A stretch of 64,000 bases of DNA from Candidatus Sulfotelmatobacter sp. GTDB lineage: Bacteria; Acidobacteriota; Terriglobia; Terriglobales; Acidobacteriaceae. The notes under the pieces are model-generated. The model worked only from the letters and a program-made list of their open reading frames with translations, was not told the DNA's origin and ran no database searches. Both the position numbers and the translations under genes were made by a program. The stretch covers positions 682,001 to 746,000 of the forward strand of contig DASYBM010000016.1 of the NCBI GenBank assembly GCA_036500765.1. The letters run 5' to 3'. Below are positions 54,714 through 63,392 of the stretch, piece after piece (the first letter of the stretch is position 1; each line of letters starts with the position of its first letter).

Positions 54714-55514
54714 ATGATAATGAAAACGAGTTTCGTGTCGGCAATACGATTGTGCGCAGTAGTACTGGCCGTTACTGCCGTTTGCGCGGCACAGGGGGAA
54801 AAGGCTGCGACGCCAGCCGCGTCGCTGGTGTCAGCGGGCGCTACCGCAGCGCCGGCGGCCAGCAGTTCGACCTCGACTCCGACGAGCACCGTGGCAACTG
54901 CGGCTAACACATCTTCGGCTAGCACCGCCGCTAACTTTCCGCAGCGCAGTCCGCGCTACCACATCGAGCCTGGCGATACCTTCGATCTCACGTTCGAGCT
55001 GAGCCCCGAATTCAATCAGGTTGCAGTGGCGGTGCAGCCCGATGGTTTCGTGACCCTGCGGGGCGTCGGCGACCTGAAGGTTGCGGATCAGACGGTGCCG
55101 GAGCTGACCCAGACTCTGCGCATGGCGTACTCGAAGATTCTGAACGATCCTTTGATTTCGGTAGTCCTGAAGGACTTTGAGAAGCCGTACTTCGTGGCTG
55201 GCGGACAAGTAGCCAAGCCCGGCAAGTACGACATGCATGGGCACGTCACGGTGACCCAGGCGATCGAGATTGCGGGCGGTTTTCAATCGAGCGCCAAGCA
55301 CTCGCAGGTTATGTTGTTTCGCCGCCTGGACGACCAGTGGACTGAGGCCAAGCTGATCGACGTGAAAAAGATGGAGAAGAAGGGAAACCTGACGGAGGAT
55401 CCATTTCTTCATCCCGGCGATATGCTGATTGTTCCCAAGAATACGATGTCGAAGATCGATCGCTATATTCCGAACCTGAGCATGGGTACGTATCTTCCAC
55501 TGACAATCCCATAG
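54714..55514 (+). CDS. Polysaccharide export protein (Wza-like)
   Basis: The 266-residue protein starts at ATG 54714 with GGAGG seven bases upstream. A signal peptide (AIRLCAVVLAVTAVCAA) is followed by an Ala/Ser/Thr-rich linker and a Poly_export domain (YHIEPGDTFDLTFELSPEFN; VQPDGFVTLRGVGDLKV), then a SLBB domain (YFVAGGQVAKPGKYDMHG). A lipobox is not evident, so it may be a periplasmic rather than lipoprotein form. It takes part in the outer-membrane export channel for the exopolysaccharide. Confidence 0.9.
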   Translation: MIMKTSFVSAIRLCAVVLAVTAVCAAQGEKAATPAASLVSAGATAAPAASSSTSTPTSTVATAANTSSASTAANFPQRSPRYHIEPGDTFDLTFELSPEFNQVAVAVQPDGFVTLRGVGDLKVADQTVPELTQTLRMAYSKILNDPLISVVLKDFEKPYFVAGGQVAKPGKYDMHGHVTVTQAIEIAGGFQSSAKHSQVMLFRRLDDQWTEAKLIDVKKMEKKGNLTEDPFLHPGDMLIVPKNTMSKIDRYIPNLSMGTYLPLTIP

Positions 55515-55596
55515 AAGGCCCCCGAACTGGCTCGTGTGGTATGTCCGGGAACTAGGTTCAAGTATGCCCGGAACTATGAAAGAACACGGAGAGATT

Positions 55597-57180
55597 ATGA
55601 CTGAAGCAATCAGCAGCCACGGGCACCGGCCCTATTCGTTTACCGCGCGCGACGTGGTCGCGATCGGATTTCGCCACCAGCGGGTTCTGGTGTTGTGTTT
55701 CGTGGGAGTAGTGCTGGGTGTGGGCCTGTCCGCGATATTCCTGCCCACCAAGTACCGCGCCGAAACCAAGATTCTGGTGAAGCGCGACCGCGTTGACCCC
55801 GTGGTTTCGCCCGAACAGAACGCGCCCATGGTATTTCACGACACCGTGGCCGAGGAAGAGATTAACTCGGAAGTGGAGTTACTCGAGAGCCAGGACGTCC
55901 TGCAAAAAGTAGTGACGACGTGCGGCCTGGATAAGAAAAAATTGCTATCGGGCCTGCTGCATCCCTGGCAGACGCCGCAGAATCGCCTCGACAAAGCGGT
56001 GCTGGATTTGCGCGCGGATTTGCAGGTCGAAGTGCTGAAGAAGACCAACGTCATCTTTGTCGCCTACGAATCGCATGATCCCAAACAGGCGCAGAAAGTT
56101 CTGGCCACCCTTGACGAGGCCTATCTGCAAAAGCATCTGGATGTGCATCATCCTTCGGGACAATTCGAGTTCTTCGACCAGCAGGCGGAGCAGTACAAGA
56201 AAGACATGCTGAGTGCGGAAGCCCAGTTGAAAGGATTCTCCGGGCAGCAAGCCGGCGTCGCGCCCACTACGATGCGGGACATGACTCTGCAAAAGCTGGC
56301 TGATTTCAACGGATCGTTGCAGACCACGCGGGCATCAATTGCCGAAACCCAGAAGCGCATTACGGATCTGGAGAATCAGGCGCGGTCCACTCCGGCGCGC
56401 CTGACCACCCAAACCAAGGCGGGGGACAACGCGCAGGTGCTCGAAAATCTCAAGGCAACGTTGCTGACGCTCGAAAACAGCCGCACGTCGTTGTTAACTA
56501 AGTATCAACCCACGTATCCGCTGGTGCAGGAAGTGGATAAACAGATCGCGGACACGACGGCGGCGCTGGCGAAAGAGGAAACTTCTCCGGTGAAAGAAGA
56601 AACGACCGGGCAGAATCCCACCTACGCATGGGTCGATTCGGAGCTGGCAAAGGCGAAGGCGGATTTAAGCGGCTTCCAGGCGCGCGAGACCTCGCTGGTT
56701 GCGATCGTCAATGAATACAACACGCAGGCGCGGCAGATGGATCAGCAGGGAATTCTGCAAGGCGACCTAGTGCGCACCGAGAAGGCGAACGAAGCCAATT
56801 ATCTTTTGTACACCAAGAAAAAAGAAGAAGCCCGGATCGAGGACGCTCTCGACCGGACCCGTCTGCTGAATGTGTCAGTGGCACAGGCGCCTTTGTTGCC
56901 CAGTTTGCCGACGCGCTCTCCGTGGATATTCGCTCTGGTGGCTTGCTTGTTGGCGGCGGCGGTGAGTTTGGGAGTGGTATTCGCGATCGATTATGCGGAT
57001 CAGTCCTTCCGCACGCCTTCGGAAGTGATGTCGGAGCTGAGGATTCCGGTGCTGGCGGCGGTTCCACTGCATCGGACCAACGAGTTGCCGAGCGGCAATG
57101 GAAACGGAAATGGGCGGGCGGACAACGAGAGGTTTGACCAGACCGGAACCAGCGGACAAGTCATTCAGGGACGAGGGTAA
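55597..57180 (+). CDS. Chain-length determinant protein (Wzz/GumC-like)
   Basis: The start chosen is ATG 55597 (GGAG five bases upstream), giving 527 residues; in-frame starts at 55567 and 55576 are possible. A first membrane span (VLVLCFVGVVLGVGLSAIF), Wzz domain (KYRAETKILVKRDRVDPV), long periplasmic coiled coil, and a second span near the end (WIFALVACLLAAAVSLGVVFA) define a polysaccharide co-polymerase. The C-terminus is Asn/Gly-rich and lacks a kinase domain; the kinase-like protein is encoded two genes downstream. Confidence 0.9.
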   Translation: MTEAISSHGHRPYSFTARDVVAIGFRHQRVLVLCFVGVVLGVGLSAIFLPTKYRAETKILVKRDRVDPVVSPEQNAPMVFHDTVAEEEINSEVELLESQDVLQKVVTTCGLDKKKLLSGLLHPWQTPQNRLDKAVLDLRADLQVEVLKKTNVIFVAYESHDPKQAQKVLATLDEAYLQKHLDVHHPSGQFEFFDQQAEQYKKDMLSAEAQLKGFSGQQAGVAPTTMRDMTLQKLADFNGSLQTTRASIAETQKRITDLENQARSTPARLTTQTKAGDNAQVLENLKATLLTLENSRTSLLTKYQPTYPLVQEVDKQIADTTAALAKEETSPVKEETTGQNPTYAWVDSELAKAKADLSGFQARETSLVAIVNEYNTQARQMDQQGILQGDLVRTEKANEANYLLYTKKKEEARIEDALDRTRLLNVSVAQAPLLPSLPTRSPWIFALVACLLAAAVSLGVVFAIDYADQSFRTPSEVMSELRIPVLAAVPLHRTNELPSGNGNGNGRADNERFDQTGTSGQVIQGRG

Positions 57181-57185
57181 GACCG

Positions 57186-58259
57186 ATGTTTCTAGAATTT
57201 TTCGGCCTTCGAGAGCAGCCTTTCGGTGTCACGCCGGACCCGCGATATCTCTATCTCGGACCGGGACACCGGGAAGCCCTGGCATCTCTCTATTACGGGA
57301 TCGAGGCGAACCGCGGCTTTTTGTCGTTGATCGCGCGGCCGGGAATGGGGAAGACCACGCTGCTCTTCCATCTGCTGGCCAAGTTCGACCGCACGGCCCG
57401 GACGGCGTTTTTGTTTCAAACCCAGTGCAGCTCGCGGGAGTTCATGCGCTTCCTGCTGGCCGAGATTGGCATCGAGAGCGAGTCGCAGGATTTCGTAAAA
57501 ATGCACGAGCAGTTTAACCGCTGCCTGGTGCAGGAAGCGCGAGCCGGCAAGCGCTTTATCGTGGTGATCGACGAAGCGCAGAATCTGGATGCAACCGTAT
57601 TGGAAACGGTCCGGCTGCTCTCCGATTTCGAGACCCCGCAGGCCAAGTTGCTGCAGATTATTCTGGTGGGGCAGCCGGGGCTGGCGGACAAGCTGGCGAG
57701 TCCGGCGCTGGTGCAGTTGCGGCAGAGAATTACTTCGGTGAGCGGACTGGCTCCGCTGACCCGCGAAGAAACGGTTCACTTCATGGATCATCGCCTGCAA
57801 GTGGCCGGACTGAAGGGAGCGAAGCTGTTTTCGCCGGAGGCGCAGGAGTTGATCGCGCAAGTAAGCGAGGGCATTCCGCGGCAGATCAATAATTATTGTT
57901 TCCACACGCTTTCGCTGGCCTGCGCGATGCGAAAAAGGATGGTCGACGCGGCCATGGTGCGGGAAGTGGTGCACGACCTGGATATTCACCGCTTCGTGTC
58001 GGATGTTGGGTTGCCGCCGCACCGGCACTCGAATGGAAACGGAGCGAACGGGGCGAATGGCTCCAATGGCGATCCGTTTCATCCGGTGGAGGAAATTCCC
58101 GGCGTGGCGCGGGAATATTCCAATGCGATCGCGGCGGCGGGTGCGGGGGCGAAGGATTACTTGAGCCCGGCGGAAGCTATCGAGCATATGCGGGATGTAG
58201 CGCGGTTGTTGCATAACTGGCGCAATGGATCGGGCCGTCCCGACCGGCAGTCAGCCTAG
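57186..58259 (+). CDS. ExeA/GspA-like AAA ATPase of the exopolysaccharide cluster
   Basis: The 357-residue protein starts at ATG 57186, five bases after the Wzz-like stop. The N-terminus MFLEFFGLREQPFGVTPDPR, Walker A ARPGMGKTTLL near residue 51, and Walker B FIVVIDEAQNLD are typical of ExeA-like ATPases, which are regularly found in exosortase-linked exopolysaccharide clusters. A C-terminal Asn/Gly-rich linker (SNGNGANGANGSNGD) leads to a short helix. It probably gives energy for assembly or export; the precise role is not known. Confidence 0.88.
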   Translation: MFLEFFGLREQPFGVTPDPRYLYLGPGHREALASLYYGIEANRGFLSLIARPGMGKTTLLFHLLAKFDRTARTAFLFQTQCSSREFMRFLLAEIGIESESQDFVKMHEQFNRCLVQEARAGKRFIVVIDEAQNLDATVLETVRLLSDFETPQAKLLQIILVGQPGLADKLASPALVQLRQRITSVSGLAPLTREETVHFMDHRLQVAGLKGAKLFSPEAQELIAQVSEGIPRQINNYCFHTLSLACAMRKRMVDAAMVREVVHDLDIHRFVSDVGLPPHRHSNGNGANGANGSNGDPFHPVEEIPGVAREYSNAIAAAGAGAKDYLSPAEAIEHMRDVARLLHNWRNGSGRPDRQSA

Positions 58260-58325
58260 CCGCCACGTAGCGGCGTCGGTAGAAACAGCACGGGAACCAG
58301 AAGACTAGAGGCACTACGGGACCTT

Positions 58326-59105
58326 ATGAGCAGAAACTTTGAACTGATGCAAAACCTGGGCAAGGAACAGGAAATGTTCCAGGCCCCCATAGCGCAAGCC
58401 ACGGAAACGGCCACGGTGGAAGAGCCGGTGGTCAATGCAGCGCAGCCGGTCGAGCTGCAACCCCTCCAATTGAAAATGGAAGATAAGCAGAAGGAAGAAA
58501 TTTTCAAGCTGGTGCAGCGCGTATTTTTGATGCCAGGGGAGAAGTCGCGCGTGGTCGTGGTTTCGGGGATGGAATCGGGCAATGGATGCAGCTGGATTTG
58601 CGCCCGCATGGCGGAAGTGCTGGCCGCGCAAACCTCCGGATCGGTGTGCGTGGTGGACGCGAACCTGCGTTCGCCGGGGCTGCATCGCGAATTCGGCGTG
58701 CCCAATCATTACGGACTCACCGACGCGTTGCAGGTGAATGAGCCGGTGCGCCGATTTGTGACCTCGCTTTCGCGTCCGAACCTGTGGCTGCTCAGCTGCG
58801 GCGCGGAAATCGACGGCATGCAGAATATGCTGGGCTCGGACCGCATGCGGTCGCTGTTGCCGGAATTACAGCGCGAGTTCGACTATGTATTGATCGATGC
58901 ACCCTCGATGGGATCGGGCGACGATGGCCTGATGCTCGGGCGCAGCGCGGAAGGGATCGTGCTGGTGCTGCGAGCGAATTTGTCGCGACGCGAGACGGCG
59001 CGTAAAGCGGTGCGCAATCTGGAACATGCGAATGTTCGGGTGCTGGGGGCGGTGCTGAATCATCGTACGTTTCCGGTGCCGGAGGCGATTTACCGGAAAC
59101 TGTAG
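58326..59105 (+). CDS. BY-kinase-like (CpsD/Wzc) protein with altered P-loop
   Basis: The 259-residue protein resembles the cytoplasmic domain of bacterial tyrosine kinases: Walker A' VVDANLRSPGLH (Asp111) and Walker B YVLIDAPSMG. The Walker A region is SGMESGNGCSW (residues 80-90): the canonical GxGKS is GNGCS, so the ATP-binding Lys is Cys88. The C-terminal Tyr cluster is reduced to one Tyr (IYRKL). This suggests an inactive or altered nucleotide-binding partner of the Wzz-like protein, rather than an active autokinase. No exchange of the Lys elsewhere was seen. Confidence 0.82.
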   Translation: MSRNFELMQNLGKEQEMFQAPIAQATETATVEEPVVNAAQPVELQPLQLKMEDKQKEEIFKLVQRVFLMPGEKSRVVVVSGMESGNGCSWICARMAEVLAAQTSGSVCVVDANLRSPGLHREFGVPNHYGLTDALQVNEPVRRFVTSLSRPNLWLLSCGAEIDGMQNMLGSDRMRSLLPELQREFDYVLIDAPSMGSGDDGLMLGRSAEGIVLVLRANLSRRETARKAVRNLEHANVRVLGAVLNHRTFPVPEAIYRKL

Positions 59106-59150
59106 AGTGCCAGGGGTGCCGTGCGGCTGGCGCGCGGCAGCGGTTGCGAC

Positions 59151-59212
59151 CGAGATCCCTCTCTTCGCCTGAAGAGCGGCTCCGCTTGATTGGATAAACG
59201 ACGTTGGATGAC
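59151..59212. repeat. Dispersed intergenic repeat B, copy 1
   Basis: CGAGATCCCTCTCTTCGCCT, then GAAGAGCGGCTCCG; more divergent at the 3' side than copies 2 (59931) and 3 (61251). It fills most of the 156-base gap between the kinase-like and acetyltransferase genes. Confidence 0.65.
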
Positions 59213-59261
59213 AATGCAAAAAAGTTAGTCGAAACAGTTCGCACGAAACATTAAGAGACTT

Positions 59262-59888
59262 ATGTTCGAGAATTTGAGAGAAGACATTAACCGGGCGATG
59301 CGGGAGACGCGCAACGACCCGAACTGGAAGCCGAGTCTGGGCAAGCGCCTGGAAGTCATGGTCCGGCATTCGACCTGGCCGGTGATCGCTTACCGCTATT
59401 CGCGCTGGGCGCGTGGCGTGCGCATCCCCGTGATTGGGCTGCTGCTGCGGATTTCAGGGCTTTTCTTCCGCAAGTGGGTGGAAGTTTTCACCAGCGTGCA
59501 TATCGACGTGCGGGCCGATATTGGGCCGGGATTGGTGATCCACTCGGTGTACGCGATCAACCTGGGGGCGACGAAAATCGGCAAGAATTTCACGATCGCC
59601 ACGGGATGCCTGATTTCGCATGCCTGCCGCGGAATTGGCGACGATGTTTATTTCGGCCCTGGCGCGAAGCTGGTCGGAGACGCGAAGATCGGCAGCAACG
59701 TGACCATCGCGGCCAACAGCCTGGTGCTGACCGATGTGCGCAGCAACATGATGGTGATGGGAGTTCCGGCGCGCATCAAGTTGCCGGGCGGGCGTCCGCA
59801 ACGGTTTGTGAAGGCGCCGGCGCCGGCGCCGGCTGCGCCTGCCAGTGCGGCCGTGCCGGAGCGGTCGGCGGCTGGGATTTCGGCGTAA
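59262..59888 (+). CDS. CysE/EpsC-like acetyltransferase
   Basis: The 208-residue protein has a left-handed beta-helix of hexapeptide repeats (VHIDVRADIGPGLVIHS; KIGKNFTIATGCLIS; KIGSNVTIAANSLVLTDV) with the active His in GLVIHSVY. It is like serine acetyltransferases, but the cluster context points to acetylation of the polysaccharide or a precursor. The C-terminus has an Ala/Pro-rich tail (PAPAPAAPASAA). No ribosome binding site was noted close to ATG 59262. Confidence 0.85.
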   Translation: MFENLREDINRAMRETRNDPNWKPSLGKRLEVMVRHSTWPVIAYRYSRWARGVRIPVIGLLLRISGLFFRKWVEVFTSVHIDVRADIGPGLVIHSVYAINLGATKIGKNFTIATGCLISHACRGIGDDVYFGPGAKLVGDAKIGSNVTIAANSLVLTDVRSNMMVMGVPARIKLPGGRPQRFVKAPAPAPAAPASAAVPERSAAGISA

Positions 59889-59930
59889 GACGGTCGGGTT
59901 CGCGCGCCGGGCCGATTAAGACTGAGATCC

Positions 59931-59971
59931 TTCCCTTCGCCTGAGGAACGGCTCCGGTCAGGATGACATCG
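59931..59971. repeat. Dispersed intergenic repeat B, copy 2
   Basis: GAGATCCTTCCCTTCGCCTG then AGGAACGGCTCCGGTCAGG and ATGACATCG; almost identical to copy 3 at 61251-61299. Confidence 0.75.
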
Positions 59972-60071
59972 CGTTCTTGATGAAATCGCAATCATTGATG
60001 ACATTGCAGTACTAAGCTCGTATCCGGCAGTCCGGGGTACTGGGGCCAGAACGAAAAGGAGAACGACAACC

Positions 60072-61214
60072 TTGGACTTTGCATGGAACGAGGAGCAGGC
60101 GGCATTTCGTAAGGAGGTTTTGCGATTTGCCCGCGAGGAGCTGAAAGACGACGTTATTGAGCGGGATCGCAACGAAGAATTCTCCCGGCCGCTGTGGGAG
60201 AAATGCGCGAAGTTTGGTATTCAGGGACTGCCGATTCCCGTAGAGTATGGCGGAGGCGGCGCGGATATTCTGACTACAGTATGTGCGCTGGAAGCGCTCG
60301 GCTACGGATGCCACGACAACGGGCTGCTGTTTTCAATCAATGCGCACATGTGGAGCTCGGAGATTCCGATCTGGAATTTTGGCACCGAGGCGCAGAAGCA
60401 GAAATATCTTCCTGGCCTGGTGAGCGGGGGCCTGGGATTGCATGCGATGACGGAGCCGGGGTCGGGCTCGGACGCCTACAGCCTGAAGACGCGGGCCGAG
60501 CGCAAGGGCGATAAGTATGTGCTGAACGGATCGAAGACCTTCAGCAGCAACGCTCCGAATGCGGACGTCACGATTGTTTTTGCGAACCTCGATCCCAGCC
60601 GCGGGCCAAACGGGGTCACGGCATTTCTGGTGGACAAGGGAACGCCCGGTTTCACCGTCGGCCGCAAGCTGCACAAGATGGGGCTGCGGACTTCCCCGAT
60701 GGCGGAACTTGCGCTGCAGGATTGCGAGATTCCGGTAGAGAACCTGCTCGGCAAGGAATTTGGCGGGCAGGCAGTGTTCACCTCGTCGATGGAATGGGAG
60801 CGCATCTGCATTCTGGCCAGCCACCTGGGTGCGATGCAGCGGATCATGGAAACTTGCGTGAAGTACGCCCGCGAGCGCAAGCAATTCGGCGAGCCCATCG
60901 GAAAATTTTCGGCGATCGCCAACAAAATCGCGGACATGGATGTCCGACTCGAGACTGGGCGGCTGGCGCTTTATAAGGCGGCGTGGATGAAGAGCCAGGG
61001 CCGGCATCCGTTGCGCGAGGCTTCGATCGCTAAACTTTATGTGAGCGAGGCGTGCGTGCAGAGTTGCCTGGACGCGATCCAGTTGCATGGCGGCTACGGC
61101 TACATGACTGAGTATGAACTCGAAAGGGAATTGCGCGACGCCATCGCTGGCACGATTTATTCGGGGACTTCGGAAATTCATCGGGTGATTATCGCGAACA
61201 TGCAGGGTCTGTAG
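60072..61214 (+). CDS. Acyl-CoA dehydrogenase-like (possible aminoacyl-carrier oxidase)
   Basis: The 380-residue flavoprotein starts at TTG 60072 with AAGGAG about ten bases upstream. The three acyl-CoA dehydrogenase domains are complete (AMTEPGSGSDAYSLKTRA; CVKYARERKQFGEPIGKF; GGYGYMTEYELERELRD). The usual catalytic Glu near the C-terminus (YEGT) is Ser364 in YSGT, while Glu243 in MEWER lies where isovaleryl-CoA dehydrogenase and the prolyl-carrier oxidases (PltE, AnaB) have their base. With the adenylation enzyme and carrier protein next to it, it resembles the PltE-PltF-PltL type of cassette that oxidises an amino-acyl thioester. The substrate is inferred. Confidence 0.8.
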   Translation: MDFAWNEEQAAFRKEVLRFAREELKDDVIERDRNEEFSRPLWEKCAKFGIQGLPIPVEYGGGGADILTTVCALEALGYGCHDNGLLFSINAHMWSSEIPIWNFGTEAQKQKYLPGLVSGGLGLHAMTEPGSGSDAYSLKTRAERKGDKYVLNGSKTFSSNAPNADVTIVFANLDPSRGPNGVTAFLVDKGTPGFTVGRKLHKMGLRTSPMAELALQDCEIPVENLLGKEFGGQAVFTSSMEWERICILASHLGAMQRIMETCVKYARERKQFGEPIGKFSAIANKIADMDVRLETGRLALYKAAWMKSQGRHPLREASIAKLYVSEACVQSCLDAIQLHGGYGYMTEYELERELRDAIAGTIYSGTSEIHRVIIANMQGL

Positions 61215-61250
61215 TGTTTGTCTTGGCTGGCGCTCTGGGCCTGTTGAGCG

Positions 61251-61299
61251 GGAGATCCTTCCCTTCGCCTGAAAGACGGCTCCGGTCAGGATGACATCG
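61251..61299. repeat. Dispersed intergenic repeat B, copy 3
   Basis: GAGATCCTTCCCTTCGCCTG then AAAGACGGCTCCGGTCAGG and ATGACATCG in the 153-base gap before the adenylation gene. No other feature was seen. Confidence 0.75.
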
Positions 61300-61367
61300 T
61301 AAATCGTAGACTTTATCGTTGTTGCTTCATCCTCCAAACTAAATCCTATTGGACAGGGTTTTCGATC

Positions 61368-62936
61368 ATGGCATACGTATTGCAGCAATTGTTGAGCAAG
61401 AGTGCGAAGGCTTATCCGGAGAAGCCGGCGGTGTGGGCGCGCGGCCGTAGCATTACCTATCGGGAGTTGGACGAGCGGTCGAATCAGTTGGCGCATCTTT
61501 TGCGGGAAAAGGGGATCGACAAGGGTGATCGCGTCGGATTGTTCTTCCCCAAGTGCGTGGAATCGATTGTGAGTATGCTGGGCGTGCTGAAGGCGGGCGG
61601 AGTTTATGTGCCGCTCGATCCGCAGGCGCCGGCGGATCGCGTCGGCTACATCATCGGGAACTGCGGCATCCGGATTCTGATTACCAACAGCGAGAAGCGG
61701 GCGGCGTTGACGCCGGAGACGCAGAGCGAACTGGAATGCTGCATTCTGACCGAAGGCGAAGGCAACGGAAGCGATCTCATCTCTTGGACGCAACTCGCGG
61801 CGTTTGAGGCGTCGCATGCGCCTAAGGTCGATCTGATCGAAACCGACCTGGCTTACATTCTTTATACGTCCGGTTCGACGGGGCGGCCCAAGGGCGTGAT
61901 GCTGTCGCACCAGAATGCGCTGACGTTTGTGGAGTGGTGCGCGGAAGAATTTCAGGTGCGCGGCGACGACCGGTTGTCGAATCATGCGCCGCTGCACTTC
62001 GATCTTTCGGTGTTCGATGTTTACAACACCCTGGAAGCAGGGGCGACGGTTTACCTGATTACCGAGGATCTGGCGGTGTTTCCGACCAGCCTGGCTAATT
62101 TTATCGAAAGCCAGCAAATTACGATCTGGTACTCGGTGCCTTCGGCGCTGATGTTGTTGCTTTTGCATGGGCGGGTGACGGCGGAGAGATTGAAGAGCAT
62201 TCGCATTCTGCTCTTTGCCGGCGAAGTATTCCCGATGAAATATCTGCGCCAACTGGCGGAGGTTTCGCCCAACAGCGAACTTTACAATCTGTACGGACCC
62301 ACCGAAACCAACGTCTGCACGTATTACAAAGTAGAGCGCGAACGGCTGGCCGGGATGGAGAAGCTGCCGATCGGAATCGCCTGCGCCAATACGGATTGCT
62401 TTTCGGTGACGCCGGAGGGACGGCTGGCAGGGAAGGGCGAGGCGGGCGAGTTGTATGTGCGCGGGCCGGCGGTGACTAACGGCTATTGGGCGGACGCGGA
62501 GAAAACGGCGAAGATGGTGGTGCCGAATCATTTCCAACATCACTTCGAAGAGAAGATGTACCGCACCGGGGACATGGTTACGGTGGGCGAGGATGGCAAC
62601 TATTATTTCCAGGGCCGCCGCGACAGCATGATCAAAAGCCGCGGTTATCGCATTGAGCTGGGCGAGATTGAGAGCGCATTGTTGAGCCATCCTGGAGTGC
62701 GCGAAGCGGCGGTGCTGGCGGTGCCGGATGAGATCATCGGCAACCGCATTCGGGCCGTGGTGGCGCTGCACATTGCGGGATCGCTGAGCGTGCTTGAGTT
62801 GCAGCAATACTGCGCGTCGCGGGTGCCGAAGTACATGATTCCGGAAGTGATGGATTTGTGCGAGGAGCTGCCGAAGACTTCGACGGGGAAGATCGATCGG
62901 GTCAAGTTAGCGGCGGAGCCTGCGGGCGTGCGTTAG
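61368..62936 (+). CDS. Stand-alone amino-acid adenylation enzyme
   Basis: The 522-residue protein is an ANL-superfamily enzyme with NRPS-type A-domain cores: A3 YTSGSTGRPKGVM near residue 165, A4 HFDLSVFD with the Asp that binds the amino group, A5 NLYGPTETNVC, A7 YRTGDMV, A8 YRIELGEIE, and the A10 Lys in KTSTGKIDR. The Asp in A4 argues for an amino-acid substrate (as in PltF, DltA). It would load the small carrier protein encoded 169 bases downstream. Substrate specificity cannot be read by eye; proline is a guess from the cassette. Confidence 0.9.
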   Translation: MAYVLQQLLSKSAKAYPEKPAVWARGRSITYRELDERSNQLAHLLREKGIDKGDRVGLFFPKCVESIVSMLGVLKAGGVYVPLDPQAPADRVGYIIGNCGIRILITNSEKRAALTPETQSELECCILTEGEGNGSDLISWTQLAAFEASHAPKVDLIETDLAYILYTSGSTGRPKGVMLSHQNALTFVEWCAEEFQVRGDDRLSNHAPLHFDLSVFDVYNTLEAGATVYLITEDLAVFPTSLANFIESQQITIWYSVPSALMLLLLHGRVTAERLKSIRILLFAGEVFPMKYLRQLAEVSPNSELYNLYGPTETNVCTYYKVERERLAGMEKLPIGIACANTDCFSVTPEGRLAGKGEAGELYVRGPAVTNGYWADAEKTAKMVVPNHFQHHFEEKMYRTGDMVTVGEDGNYYFQGRRDSMIKSRGYRIELGEIESALLSHPGVREAAVLAVPDEIIGNRIRAVVALHIAGSLSVLELQQYCASRVPKYMIPEVMDLCEELPKTSTGKIDRVKLAAEPAGVR

Positions 62937-62999
62937 CGGGGCTAAAGCCCAAGTCACAGTAGGGGCTTTACGCGGCGCTAAAGCGCCGCTCTTCCACAG
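62937..62999. repeat. Dispersed intergenic repeat A, copy 2
   Basis: Directly after the adenylation gene stop: CGGGGCTAAAGCCCA, spacer with AGGGGCTTTA, then GCGGCGCTAAAGCGCCGCTC and TTCCAC. Same element as at 51706. The nested palindromes could end transcription. Confidence 0.75.
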
Positions 63000-63020
63000 G
63001 AAGCGAAAGTTTGGTTGTGG

Positions 63021-63080
63021 ATTCGGTAAGCAATAAATCGGCAAGCAATGAATCGGCAAGGAATGAATCGGCAAGCAATA
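63021..63080. repeat. 15-bp tandem repeat before the carrier-protein gene
   Basis: Four units of AATCGGCAAGCAATR type (first unit ATTCGGTAAGCAATA) lie just before the carrier-protein ribosome binding site. Confidence 0.85.
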
Positions 63081-63105
63081 AATCAATAGCAGTTGGGAGA
63101 CGAAA

Positions 63106-63366
63106 ATGATTGAGTCAGCCATGGTGAAAGATCAGATCCGCGAGTATGTGCTGGAGGAGTTTGCCAAGCCCAAGGGCATCATGCAAATCACGGACCAGGA
63201 AGTATTGACCAAGAACGGCATCATCGATTCCATGGGAATTTTTCGCCTGGTGTCGTTTCTCGAGGACACGTTCAACGTTCGCGTCGGAGACGAAGAAATT
63301 ACGCACGACAATCTCGAAAGCATCGATGCGATCGAGCGGCTCGTGATTGCCAAGTCGAAGAAGTAA
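63106..63366 (+). CDS. Stand-alone acyl/peptidyl carrier protein
   Basis: The 86-residue acidic, four-helix protein starts at ATG 63106 (GGGAGACGAAA upstream). Ser42 in IIDSMGIFRL is the expected site for 4'-phosphopantetheine. With the adenylation enzyme and acyl-CoA dehydrogenase-like protein it forms a cassette in which an amino acid is activated, bound as thioester and oxidised. A separate phosphopantetheinyl transferase is not in the window. Confidence 0.88.
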   Translation: MIESAMVKDQIREYVLEEFAKPKGIMQITDQEVLTKNGIIDSMGIFRLVSFLEDTFNVRVGDEEITHDNLESIDAIERLVIAKSKK

Positions 63367-63392
63367 ATACTACTTCAAGTCCGATCGGCGTA

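Noticed and set aside
60333..62807. An 824-codon open frame on the minus strand
   Set aside because: It lies antisense to the well-supported acyl-CoA dehydrogenase and adenylation genes, has no recognisable domain and is rich in His, Arg and Gln as typical for shadow frames in GC-rich DNA.
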